A program made the translations under genes and the position numbers. A DNA stretch of 64,000 nucleotides, from assembly GCA_964384335.1 (NCBI GenBank), contig CAYLKN010000008.1, positions 1-64,000 on the forward strand. The letters are read 5' to 3'. Shown one piece after another: positions 27,425 through 36,000 of this stretch. A model generated the notes under the pieces. It was not told where the DNA came from, ran no database searches, and saw nothing but the letters and a program-made list of their open reading frames with translations. Position 1 is the stretch's first letter, and every line of letters begins with the position of its first letter. Origin of the DNA: JAUICS01 sp964384335 (GTDB lineage Bacteria; Pseudomonadota; Alphaproteobacteria; Micavibrionales; Micavibrionaceae).

Positions 27425-29194
27425 ATGACAGGCGGTTTGACAAATCCGGAAACAGAACACAAAGACCGGAAACAAGAGTCCGAAAAGAAGGTCTCCCTGA
27501 TTTACAATACAGAAAGCGGTGATTGTTTTGCTTACGGTCAGGTTGAAAGCATATTTCCGGCCCTTTCTACAGACAGCAAGAATACTCTCTCTTACGATGA
27601 TATAGTTGAATATATCAATCCCATGGATATGCCGCTGCGCAGACGCCATATTCATAACGCAATACATAGTGTCAGGGAAGGTTCAGAATCCATGCCCTAT
27701 AAAGCATCTTTCAGAATCAGTGCAAGAAATGATGATACAAAAGACTGGCACTGGATTGAAGAACAGGGTGTTGTGTTTAAGGATCCTGAAACCGGCACTA
27801 TCAAGACTCACAGTATCTGGACCCTGAAAAAGGGAAGTGGCCTGATGTCACCCCTGACACCGGATTCACCAGTAAAAAACGGGCATGAGAAGAAACTGGA
27901 GCGCCAGTTTCCAGGTCTGCATTTCGAGAGGGAAAAGAACAGGCAGGAGATGATTATCGCCATTGAAAACTGGTATAGCTCGGAAACGTCTAACCTTCTC
28001 GATAAAGGATATTTCCTTGCCGTGGGTCTGGAGGGACTCTCCCTCATTAATCAGGCTTACGGATCAGAATTCACTGACAATATTATAGTTGAGGCACAGA
28101 AAAAGCTGGAAAATATCCTTAACGAGGCGATTTGTGTCCGCAGGATAAGCGGAAACACTTTCGGGCTGTTTGTAAGCGGCCAGATTTGGCGGCCGATGCG
28201 GGCCATGGCAGGCCATATTATTGCCTCTTTTTTCGAACAGGCTTTCCATCATGAAAACGAAAAACTGCATATTGCTGTTTCCGTTGGCGGAATTGTATTC
28301 AAGAAAAACCTTGAAAGTCCTGCCAATGTGATTGCAAAAGCGGAAAAAGCCCTGCAGCTTGCAACAGAACAGGGCCGCGGCAGTTTCATTCAGTACAAAC
28401 CGGATCTGGACGACCCTCAATACAGTACGCATTCCCTGTTAAAGGCAGGAGAGGTTTTTATGGATGCGTTTCACGAAAACAGACTGAAACTCGCATATCA
28501 GCCAATTGTAAACGTCCGGGATAACAGCGTTTCCTTTTATGAGTGTCTTTTGCGCATTGTTGATCCGGAAGGTCACCTGATTTCTGCGGGTACTTTTATC
28601 CCTGCGCTTGAGAAGCTCGGTATGATGAAAATTGTTGACCAGTTCAGCATACAGCAGGGTATACAGGAACTGCTCAGTATGGATGACATAAATTTTTCAG
28701 TTAACGTTACAAACTGGACACTTACAGATGATGAATGGCTGGAAAACGTTGTCGAAATGCTCAAAGGGCGGGAAGAAATCGCAAAACGTCTGGTGATAGA
28801 AATCACAGAAAACTCGGTTATGCGAGATATCGATAAAACGGCAAGGCATATAAATATTTTAAGAGATCTTGGCTGCAGGATCGCCCTGGATGATTTTGGG
28901 GCGGGGCATACGAATTATGCCCAGCTCAGCAGGCTGAACATCGATGTCGTGAAAATCGACAAATCCTTCATTCAGGAAGCGCATAAGAAAAACAACAAGC
29001 TGTTTATACAGACACTAAGCAAGCTGGCATCCGGCATGAATATCCAGACGGTGGGTGAGGGGGCGGAAGATCAGGATGCTGTTCGCATGTTGACCGATGA
29101 CGGCATCCATCAGATACAGGGCTATATCCACGGCATGCCGAATATTGACCGCAAGTGGCTTTTAGAAGATTTTAAATCCCGTGGAAATTTGTAA
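27425..29194 (+). CDS. EAL-domain c-di-GMP phosphodiesterase with degenerate GGDEF
   Basis: 589 residues. The N-terminus (about 20-150) looks PAS-like. A GGDEF-fold domain (about 170-320) has SGNTFGLF where GGDEF should be, so cyclase activity is unlikely. The EAL domain (about 335-589) keeps Mg2+ and catalytic residues: Glu373 in YECLLRI (ECL instead of EAL), Asn in FSVNVTN, Glu in VIEITEN, DDFGAGH, Lys in VKIDKSF, Glu in VGEGAED and Gln in IQGYIHG. It probably hydrolyses c-di-GMP to pGpG, with the GGDEF part perhaps sensing GTP. No membrane segment. Convergent with ddl. Confidence 0.88.
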   Translation: MTGGLTNPETEHKDRKQESEKKVSLIYNTESGDCFAYGQVESIFPALSTDSKNTLSYDDIVEYINPMDMPLRRRHIHNAIHSVREGSESMPYKASFRISARNDDTKDWHWIEEQGVVFKDPETGTIKTHSIWTLKKGSGLMSPLTPDSPVKNGHEKKLERQFPGLHFEREKNRQEMIIAIENWYSSETSNLLDKGYFLAVGLEGLSLINQAYGSEFTDNIIVEAQKKLENILNEAICVRRISGNTFGLFVSGQIWRPMRAMAGHIIASFFEQAFHHENEKLHIAVSVGGIVFKKNLESPANVIAKAEKALQLATEQGRGSFIQYKPDLDDPQYSTHSLLKAGEVFMDAFHENRLKLAYQPIVNVRDNSVSFYECLLRIVDPEGHLISAGTFIPALEKLGMMKIVDQFSIQQGIQELLSMDDINFSVNVTNWTLTDDEWLENVVEMLKGREEIAKRLVIEITENSVMRDIDKTARHINILRDLGCRIALDDFGAGHTNYAQLSRLNIDVVKIDKSFIQEAHKKNNKLFIQTLSKLASGMNIQTVGEGAEDQDAVRMLTDDGIHQIQGYIHGMPNIDRKWLLEDFKSRGNL

Positions 29195-29210
29195 CTCTGA
29201 AGGTTCCTGA

Positions 29211-29226
29211 TCCGGGGCTGCCCGGA
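29211..29226. other. Small hairpin between convergent genes
   Basis: TCCGGG (29211-29216) and CCCGGA (29221-29226) form a perfect 6-bp stem with a 4-base loop, between the EAL gene and ddl. There is no T tract on either side, so it is at best a weak terminator. Confidence 0.3.
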
Positions 29227-29242
29227 CCCAGGTTAGCGTACC

Positions 29243-30463
29243 CTAATTCCGGCGCGGAAAAAGCCGTGCACCCTCCGGTGTCGGATCGGTTGGCAGTTGC
29301 ATCTTCCGGTGAAGCATAAAGGCTTCCTCAATCAGATCATGGAGCAGATCAGGGAAATAAACCGGATTTTCAAGAGCGTCCCACAGGAAGTATCCGAATG
29401 ATCCGGGACAGGGATTGAGTTCGTTAAACCATGATTTGCCGCTTTTTTTGTCGTGTAAGAAGTCAAGACGGGGACAACCGGACCCGTCAACACGTTCAAA
29501 AATCTGGTGCGCCCAGTTTTGAATATCGGTTTTCATGGTTTCCGGTATTTCCGGATTAATATCCCGTGTCAGGGACAACATGCCCTGACTTGCCGTCCCG
29601 GACATTTTTCCGCTGCTTTTCTGACCTGATTTTCCTTCGCCGCTTATGTATTTCTCTTTGAAATCGAGAAGCTCGCCTTTGCTTTTTGGGCGTTCGATCA
29701 CTGAATACTCTACTTTTCCGTTTACTTTGCGGATTGCGATGTTGTATTCCTCAAGGTTTTCAACGCAAGGCTCGATAATCGCTTTAAAGTCAAACTGAAA
29801 CAGCTCAGCGAGAAGGGCGCGGGCCTCCTCCAGTTTGTCCGCTTTCCCAACGCCGATACTGCTGCCCAGATGTGCGGGTTTTATAATGCAGGGAAATTTG
29901 ATTTTACTCGCCTTTAATACGTCTTCTATCCGGTCTTTTGAAACCTGCGTTCCATCTTCGCTTCTGTTCAGAACGGCAAAGGGCAGATGCGGTACACCGG
30001 TCCCGGAAAGCATATGTTTTGTTGCCACTTTGTCCATGAAGACACAGGACGCTTTCGTCCGCATCCCTGTATAGGGAACATTGGCAAGATCCATGAGACC
30101 CTGAAAGGGACCATCCTCACCGATGAGACCGTGAAAAGCCGGTAAGGCAACATCGAATTCGGCGGCCGGATATTGGCCGATCAGTTTTGTTTTTTTTGGT
30201 ATAAGACGTCCCAGACCTCTGGCGGATAAATCGAGGGTTACGGGCATAAGGGTATCAATCAGGCCCTGCGTTAACATGTAATTTCCACGGTCACGCAAAG
30301 CATCCCCCGTGAGCCATCGCCCCTGAAAATCCACGTATACAGGGAATGAGTCATAAATACGGGAATCAAGGGCCTGAAGCGCTTGCAAGCCGGTAATGAT
30401 GCTGACATCATGTTCTGGTGAGCGTCCGCCAAAAAAAACCGCTACACGTTTTCTGTCGGGCAT
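29243..30463 (-). CDS. ddl: D-alanine--D-alanine ligase-like ATP-grasp enzyme
   Basis: 406 residues, longer than the usual 300-370. N-terminal VAVFFGGRSPEHDVSI and ATP-grasp segments MDKVATKHML, FPCIIKPAHLGSSIGVGK and RLDFLHDKKSG are clear. The omega-loop reads LLDFKEKYISG; the Tyr of EKY matches the residue linked to D-Ala-D-Ala (not D-Ala-D-Lac) specificity in E. coli DdlB. The last metal-binding segment is FNELNPCPGSFGYFLW, unlike the standard NEINTxPG. A Gly/Ser/Lys-rich insert follows the omega-loop. It starts 47 bases from a divergent hydrolase/MurF-like operon, suggesting joint use. Whether this is the cell's only Ddl is unknown. Confidence 0.88.
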   Translation of the reverse strand: MPDRKRVAVFFGGRSPEHDVSIITGLQALQALDSRIYDSFPVYVDFQGRWLTGDALRDRGNYMLTQGLIDTLMPVTLDLSARGLGRLIPKKTKLIGQYPAAEFDVALPAFHGLIGEDGPFQGLMDLANVPYTGMRTKASCVFMDKVATKHMLSGTGVPHLPFAVLNRSEDGTQVSKDRIEDVLKASKIKFPCIIKPAHLGSSIGVGKADKLEEARALLAELFQFDFKAIIEPCVENLEEYNIAIRKVNGKVEYSVIERPKSKGELLDFKEKYISGEGKSGQKSSGKMSGTASQGMLSLTRDINPEIPETMKTDIQNWAHQIFERVDGSGCPRLDFLHDKKSGKSWFNELNPCPGSFGYFLWDALENPVYFPDLLHDLIEEAFMLHRKMQLPTDPTPEGARLFPRRN

Positions 30464-30510
30464 TTTAAACCTCTTATCTACATAAGATCATTGCTAATGA
30501 TAGATTAAGC

Positions 30511-31278
30511 ATGGAAACATGGAATGACAATGGACAAAAACTGGCTTACACAGTTTTTGGCAACTCGGACCGGGTGATCGTCTGGGGACACGGCTGGGGC
30601 CTCGGTCGTCAATCGCTGGAGCCGCTGGCCAGGCAGTTAGAGGATAAGTTTTCTCATTGTCTGCCTGATTTTCCCGGTTTTGGTGATTCTCCCGTTCCCG
30701 AAACTGCCTGGACTGTCCAGGATTACGCGGATCTGTCTGCGCGTTTTATAAAAACAAGATTTGGCGGGAAAAAAATAATCTGGGCCGGGCATTCCTTTGG
30801 CGCACGGGTTGGTATCAAGCTGGCTGCCCATTATCCTGAAATAATCGATAAGATGTTTCTTTTATCGGCTGCGGGACTTCCTGTAAAGAAATCATTCCGC
30901 CAGAGAACACTTACAAATCTGCGTATCAGGCTTTATAAAACCCTGAAATATTTTGTCAGAAACGAGAGGGATCTTGAAGACCTCAGGAAGAAATTCGGAA
31001 GTGCGGATTATAAAAGTGCAGGGCCATTACGCAAAACATTTCTGAATGTCATAAATGAGGATCTCTCCCGCGATGCGCAGGCCGTAAAGTGTCCCGTTAT
31101 GCTTGTTTATGGGGAGAATGACATAGAAACGCCACTTGAAATTGGCAAAAAATTCAGTTTACTTATAGAAAAGTCAAAACTTATCAGTCTGCCTTATCAG
31201 GATCACTACAGCGTGTTACAGGACGGCAGGCACCAGGTTCTTAAATTACTGATTGAATTACTGGAGGAAAAGTCATGA
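30511..31278 (+). CDS. Alpha/beta hydrolase fold protein
   Basis: 255 residues. WGHGWGLGRQS holds the oxyanion turn, DFPGFGDS is typical of this fold, AGHSFGARV is the nucleophile elbow and DHYSVLQD near the C-terminus gives the catalytic His. Acid residue likely in GENDIETP. No signal peptide. Its stop overlaps the start of the MurF-like gene (ATGA at 31275-31278), so they are co-translated. The partner genes suggest a substrate linked to peptide or D-amino-acid cell-wall precursors, but that is inference. Confidence 0.85.
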   Translation: METWNDNGQKLAYTVFGNSDRVIVWGHGWGLGRQSLEPLARQLEDKFSHCLPDFPGFGDSPVPETAWTVQDYADLSARFIKTRFGGKKIIWAGHSFGARVGIKLAAHYPEIIDKMFLLSAAGLPVKKSFRQRTLTNLRIRLYKTLKYFVRNERDLEDLRKKFGSADYKSAGPLRKTFLNVINEDLSRDAQAVKCPVMLVYGENDIETPLEIGKKFSLLIEKSKLISLPYQDHYSVLQDGRHQVLKLLIELLEEKS

Positions 31279-32882
31279 TTGCGATTACCATTCTGTCTCT
31301 GGCAGCTTTTCTGGTTTTTGCCGCACGGCGGGCACTGGTCTATCTGCATATGTTTCAGCAGGAGGAATACGACACGCTCAGGTTCCGCCGCTGGCTTTTC
31401 AGGCATCTTGCCTTTGATTTCAGAGTAAGTATCCTCCTTCTTGTTTTACAGGCAATGATTTTGATGGCCGGGTACATTCCCGGATTTGACGGTGCGCATC
31501 TGCTAATATTTGTTGCTCCTGTGTTTCTGGCTTTTGCCTTTGTGGAAAAAAATCCGCTGAAAGAAGCTAAAAAACCTCTTGTTCTCACACAACGTGCGAA
31601 ACGCCTTCTTGCCTTGTCCTTTGTGCTGGCCGCCCTGGCCGGAATTGGCACGGGTGTTTTCATTCCGGCGCCGTGGCAGCCGCTCTGGTGGTTCCTGGCC
31701 GTTCATTTCATTCCCTTTGCGCTGATCCTGGCTGAGTATTGTCTCAAACCCATACAGGAGCGTATCAATGAAACTTACAGAGATGAGGCGCGTAAAATTC
31801 TGAAAGAGGTTGATCCGGTTACAATCGGTATAACAGGATCATACGGAAAAACGTCGGTAAAACATATACTTGGCCATATTCTTCAGGCTCATGCGCCGAC
31901 ACTGATTACACCCGGCAGTGTTAATACGGATATGGGCAATACACGTATTCTGAGAGAGCAGCTGGCCCCGCATCACAAATATCTGGTTGTGGAAATGGGC
32001 GCGTACGGGCCGGGATCAATTGCCAGGCTGTGCCGTCTGACGCCGCCGGATTATGCGGTTATTACCGCGATTGGACCTGCACATTACGAACGGTTTAAGA
32101 CTCTTGAGCAGACGGCAAAAGCAAAATTCGAGCTGGCACAGGCCGCAATTGCGGAAAAAGGAGAAGTAATTGTCCATAAGGATGTCCTGAATTTTGAAAA
32201 CGCACTTGCCGTTTACGAAAATCATAAAGACAGTTTTATCGTCTGCGGCGAAAACGGTTTGTGCGTAATTAAGGAGATCAGGCAGGAAGCAGACGGGATA
32301 TGCGCAGAAATTGTGTACGCAGATAACGCGTACACACTTAAGGCGCCTTTATACGGCAAGAATCACGGCAATAACATTGCGCTTGCCTTCACGTTATGCA
32401 TGCGTATGGGCCTTGATCCTGAAACCGTCATCACGGCTTTAAAATCCGTTCCGCAAATTGCCCACAGACTGGAGGTCAGAAACGCCGGAAACCATACCAT
32501 CATTGATGATGCGTTTAACAGCAATCCGAAAGGCTTTGCCGAAGCCCTTTCCGTACTGGATATCCTGGCCCGCAGGGATAAAGGCCGCAGAATACTTGTA
32601 ACGCCCGGTATGGTTGAGCTTGGGGATACCCATGATGAAGAGCATAAAAGGATCGCAGAGATCGCACTGAAAAAAACGGATTGCGTACTGGTTGTATCGC
32701 CCGGGCGTATCCACTCGTTTGTTGACACATATGAGAAAGGAAAGACAGGCATTCAGACCCTGGACGTTTTCGACACTTTTGAAAATGCCCAAAACTGGCT
32801 TCAACAAAATCTGCGGGATAACGATGTTGTCTTGCTGGAAAACGATCTGCCTGATGTTTACGAACGCAAATTGGATTTATAG
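31275..32882 (+). CDS. Membrane-anchored MurF-like Mur ligase
   Basis: 535 residues. The first 165 or so form four to five hydrophobic segments (ITILSLAAFLVFAARRA; VSILLLVLQAMILMAGYIP; LLIFVAPVFLAFAF; LLALSFVLAALAGIGTGVF; WFLAVHFIPFALILAEY). A complete Mur ligase follows: P-loop GSYGKTS (188-194), VEMGAYGPGSI, GKNHGNNIALA and DDAFNSNPKG (411-420), which corresponds to the MurF signature DDxYNANP. Cytosolic MurF is about 450 residues and has no such anchor. It probably forms an amide bond to a dipeptide such as D-Ala-D-Ala at the membrane. GGAGG precedes the start. Its 3' end overlaps that of cutA by 6 bases. Confidence 0.88.
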   Translation: MIAITILSLAAFLVFAARRALVYLHMFQQEEYDTLRFRRWLFRHLAFDFRVSILLLVLQAMILMAGYIPGFDGAHLLIFVAPVFLAFAFVEKNPLKEAKKPLVLTQRAKRLLALSFVLAALAGIGTGVFIPAPWQPLWWFLAVHFIPFALILAEYCLKPIQERINETYRDEARKILKEVDPVTIGITGSYGKTSVKHILGHILQAHAPTLITPGSVNTDMGNTRILREQLAPHHKYLVVEMGAYGPGSIARLCRLTPPDYAVITAIGPAHYERFKTLEQTAKAKFELAQAAIAEKGEVIVHKDVLNFENALAVYENHKDSFIVCGENGLCVIKEIRQEADGICAEIVYADNAYTLKAPLYGKNHGNNIALAFTLCMRMGLDPETVITALKSVPQIAHRLEVRNAGNHTIIDDAFNSNPKGFAEALSVLDILARRDKGRRILVTPGMVELGDTHDEEHKRIAEIALKKTDCVLVVSPGRIHSFVDTYEKGKTGIQTLDVFDTFENAQNWLQQNLRDNDVVLLENDLPDVYERKLDL

Positions 32883-33206
32883 ATCCTTATCGCGGGTGCA
32901 GCAGGAGGTTATCCAATCAACAAAGGGCTTGTAACCTTTTTCAATCGGAATCTGGATTATGCACGGCACGTCATAGCTATGATTCGACCTGATCGCGTTT
33001 TCAAGTTTGTCATACAGATCGGAAGTGGATTTGAGCAGCATGGCCGTCTCTTCCTCCATCTCGGTTTTGCCGTTCCATTCATAAACTGCGGTATGCGGAG
33101 GAAGAATGTTGGCACAGGCGACAAGATTTTCCTGCAAAAGGCGCGTTGCAAGGATCCTGGCCTCATCTTGTGAGGAACACGTAACATAAACAAGAATTGC
33201 ACTCAT
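32877..33206 (-). CDS. cutA: Divalent-cation tolerance protein CutA
   Basis: 109 residues, normal CutA length. YVTCSSQDEARILATRLLQ, LVACANILPP, YEWNGKTEMEEETAMLLKS and the final segment with YDVPCIIQIPIEKGYKPFVDWI are all diagnostic. CutA is a small trimeric ferredoxin-fold protein of debated role in copper tolerance. Its start overlaps the stop of the rsmC-like gene (ATGA), and its end overlaps the 3' end of the convergent MurF-like gene. Confidence 0.95.
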   Translation of the reverse strand: MSAILVYVTCSSQDEARILATRLLQENLVACANILPPHTAVYEWNGKTEMEEETAMLLKSTSDLYDKLENAIRSNHSYDVPCIIQIPIEKGYKPFVDWITSCCTRDKDL

Positions 33207-34261
33207 TGTTCTGCAAATAGAATTTTAAAACCGTCTTTCTCAATTATTTTTTCCCATCTTTGGAAAGCCGTTTCAAGTACCCTTTCGTAAGGAAGGTTCT
33301 GATTGGCGACCATGAAAAGCCATCCCCCTGATTTAAGCGCAAGTGCGGCAGTTTTAATGAATTTCAGGCCAAGATCTATATCCGTGTCATGCCCAGTGTG
33401 AAATGGCGGATTCATGACAATCCAGTCAAAACTCTCCTTATCGACTGAGCCGGCCTGGACGAGGTCTGTCCAGTGATAATGAACTGGACGCTGATCATTA
33501 TCTATGCGCCCGATATTCTTTTGGGCGGCCAGAATGGCTCTGTAATCAGAATCATAACAATGCATTTCCCGGATGGCGGGGTTGTTTTCAAGTGCAGCGA
33601 TACTCAGAAACCCGTAACCGCAGCCAAAATCTGCCCCGCATCCGGTCAGATTCAGGGGAAGATGAGCGGCAAGCATATTCGAGCCTCTATCCACTTTGTT
33701 CCAGCCGTAAATTCCGGGGCAGGACAGATATTGCCCGTCACAGACGGCTTTAAAACGCCCTTCATCCAGCCAGGATGAAAGCTGAGAGATTGTATTTTGA
33801 TCAAATGTCCCTGTCTTCTCAATCAGACAGACCCGGGCTTTATGTTTTGACTCTGCAATAAAAGGAATTCCAAGTGTTTTGAGATCATCCGATAAAGCCT
33901 TGCCGCCCGCTTTATTTTCGGCGGCAATAAGGAGTACACCGTCTCTGCCCAGCATCTGAAGGCCATGAGCAATATAAAATCGTGTTTCCGATTTGTCTTT
34001 AGTCGCAAGAATGCAGATCAGATCGAATGTCCCAAAGTTTTGCATATCGCCTGGGTCATAAAACCGCTTTTCCTGCGGAAGGCATTCAAAATGTTTGTAA
34101 AGACTGTAATTGGGTTGAAAAACAGACCACTCTGTATCTTTAAAAACTTCAAACCATTGTCCCCTGACAGCGTTCAGAAACAGACCGTTTTTAAAATCCT
34201 GCCGACTGGTAATCTGCTTTTCCAGTGGAAGGAAAAGTGTTCTAAGACGTTTTTCGCTCAT
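33203..34261 (-). CDS. rsmC: RsmC/RlmG-like rRNA guanine-N2 methyltransferase
   Basis: 352 residues, similar in length and layout to RsmC: a degenerate N-terminal methyltransferase-like half (TFDLICILATKDKSETR) and a C-terminal catalytic half with the SAM motif GADFGCGYGFLSIAA and the target-base motif NPPFHTG. RsmC makes m2G1207 in 16S rRNA; RlmG acts on 23S. I cannot separate the two here. Middle gene of a minus-strand trio: AMIN lipoprotein, this gene, cutA. Confidence 0.85.
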   Translation of the reverse strand: MSEKRLRTLFLPLEKQITSRQDFKNGLFLNAVRGQWFEVFKDTEWSVFQPNYSLYKHFECLPQEKRFYDPGDMQNFGTFDLICILATKDKSETRFYIAHGLQMLGRDGVLLIAAENKAGGKALSDDLKTLGIPFIAESKHKARVCLIEKTGTFDQNTISQLSSWLDEGRFKAVCDGQYLSCPGIYGWNKVDRGSNMLAAHLPLNLTGCGADFGCGYGFLSIAALENNPAIREMHCYDSDYRAILAAQKNIGRIDNDQRPVHYHWTDLVQAGSVDKESFDWIVMNPPFHTGHDTDIDLGLKFIKTAALALKSGGWLFMVANQNLPYERVLETAFQRWEKIIEKDGFKILFAEQ

Positions 34262-34284
34262 TTACGAAAAGAAAGAGAATGGAA

Positions 34285-35223
34285 TTACACTCCCGCAAGA
34301 TCAATGACAAGTCGGTGCGGTTTGCCCGCATTGGGCTTAAGGGTCATGGTTTTCAAAACTTTAACCGGCTTTTTCAGACTGAAAACAAGTCTTGAAACAT
34401 CTCCGGCTTCCTGCACCTTATACCCCTGAAGAAGAGGCGTTTTTGAGAAAGTTCCCTGTGTATTTGTTTCCCATTTAGTGCCAGGAACTTCAATAAGCAG
34501 GATTTTTTCTCCATTATCAACATCGTAGGAAAATTTTGAGGAAGCGCTTGAGTCAAGAACAATCCGTGTTTTGTCACTGTGTTCACCGATTCTCATTCTT
34601 ACGATTGCAGGATATGAGGGAAGGTTTTTCACTGGTTCCATTGATGGTGAAGGGGGCTTTGCAGGCATTGCCGGTCTCATAGACGCAGCGGGTCTGGAAG
34701 AAGAAGCGGAGCCAGCCATGGCGTTCTTATGAAGGGAATGAGGCCCGTTTTTGGCGGCTTTTTCCCACATGGCCATGTCATCCTCATCAAGGTAATCCAG
34801 AAAGCCCTGGGCTTTCATATCCTGAATAATCTGACTCAGTTCCGATTCGCTTTTGATCAGAGCGGCAAGCGCCGGCACTGCGCGGTCAAAATCATCTCTC
34901 ATTTCCTGCACGGCAACTTCCAGACGGTAAATCCGGGTCACAGGGTCCGTAATGGGTTCGGCAAACATATTTCGCGGATTGAGCGAATCTGCATCAATCC
35001 CTTTTGGTCCGAGAAAGCCGGTTGTTCGGCCTCTAACACTTTGATTGCCCGCCTCCTGAGCGTCGTAATTTCCGGCGGGAGACTGCCAGCTTCCGCTCTG
35101 GTTTTGATTACGCGAGGCGTTGCCCTGACCCATTAAGTTGTCATAAGCCGCACATCCGGTTAAGAAAACACTTAGAATACTTAAATACAGAATATTTCGA
35201 ACTGGGGCTGGTCTTGAAAACAT
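34285..35223 (-). CDS. AMIN-domain lipoprotein
   Basis: 312 residues. Signal peptide with lipobox LTGC (Cys24) predicts an outer- or inner-membrane lipoprotein. The middle contains a helical stretch (TRIYRLEVAVQEMRDDFDRA) and Ala/Pro/Met-rich linker. The C-terminal 110 residues resemble an AMIN domain (MRIGEHSDKTRIVLDS, SRLVFSLKKPV, HRLVIDL), which targets periplasmic proteins to peptidoglycan or septal sites. No catalytic domain. First gene of a trio with rsmC and cutA; the order offers no functional clue. Confidence 0.78.
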   Translation of the reverse strand: MFSRPAPVRNILYLSILSVFLTGCAAYDNLMGQGNASRNQNQSGSWQSPAGNYDAQEAGNQSVRGRTTGFLGPKGIDADSLNPRNMFAEPITDPVTRIYRLEVAVQEMRDDFDRAVPALAALIKSESELSQIIQDMKAQGFLDYLDEDDMAMWEKAAKNGPHSLHKNAMAGSASSSRPAASMRPAMPAKPPSPSMEPVKNLPSYPAIVRMRIGEHSDKTRIVLDSSASSKFSYDVDNGEKILLIEVPGTKWETNTQGTFSKTPLLQGYKVQEAGDVSRLVFSLKKPVKVLKTMTLKPNAGKPHRLVIDLAGV

Positions 35224-35399
35224 GTATTCTGAAAATTTGTTAAGCGGTGAGAAACTATAATAATATTAAAAATAAGCGTGTTGCACTTATACAGTCAAGA
35301 AATCATAAGGAAAGGTATGCAATTTTATCCACATTCAAATCGGGAATACCACACAAACACCTTAATCTGCTCAATTTTTAAACCAGGAAAGGCGTGCTG

Positions 35400-35978
35400 A
35401 TGTTAACAAAATCCGAAATAAAGCGGAATTTACTCGGAACATTTGAAATATGCCTTTTAATGACCGACGCTGACAAACGTTTTCATAGTGACAGCAAAGA
35501 GGCTTTGCGATCGTTTATAATCCCTGCTCTCTTTTTCCCGCTATCTATATTCATATTTTTCCTGGAGCCGGAAATGGGCGCCTTTAACGGCAGTCCCGAT
35601 AACTTTGTCGTTCTTTTGTATTGCCTTCGTTATACGTTTGCACTTGGGTTTTTTCTGTTGCTTATGTATTACCTGAGCAAAACCATCCGGAGAGAACAAT
35701 ATTTCTGGAAATTCGTCAGTGCGAATAACTGGCTTACAATTCCGCGGGCAATTCTGTTTACACCGATTGCAGTTCTTTTGCTTCAGGGCGGATATTCTCA
35801 CAGTGAGCTTGCCGTCTATCTTACGGCCGCGATGGTCTACAGTTATGTATGTATGGGTTTTATCGCCATGATCGCCTTGCGGATACCCTGGAAACTTGCC
35901 GGTTTTATTGTATTTATCTCACTTGCCATTAACGAGGGGTCATACAAAGTCCTTTTATGGGTTGGCGAGTATATTTAG
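35400..35978 (+). CDS. Predicted inner membrane protein
   Basis: 192 residues with five or so hydrophobic helices (IIPALFFPLSIFIFFL; YTFALGFFLLLMYYL; ILFTPIAVLLLQGG; VYLTAAMVYSYVCMGFIAMIAL; LAGFIVFISLAINEG). No named family recognised. The cytosolic N-terminus (SEIKRNLLGTFEICLLM) is charged. The ATG at 35400 has AGGAAAGG 7 bases upstream; a GTG at 35394 in frame is less well placed. Convergent with the WecA/MraY-type gene. Confidence 0.8.
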   Translation: MLTKSEIKRNLLGTFEICLLMTDADKRFHSDSKEALRSFIIPALFFPLSIFIFFLEPEMGAFNGSPDNFVVLLYCLRYTFALGFFLLLMYYLSKTIRREQYFWKFVSANNWLTIPRAILFTPIAVLLLQGGYSHSELAVYLTAAMVYSYVCMGFIAMIALRIPWKLAGFIVFISLAINEGSYKVLLWVGEYI

Positions 35979-36000
35979 GCCGGAGCCACAAGGCGTTTTG

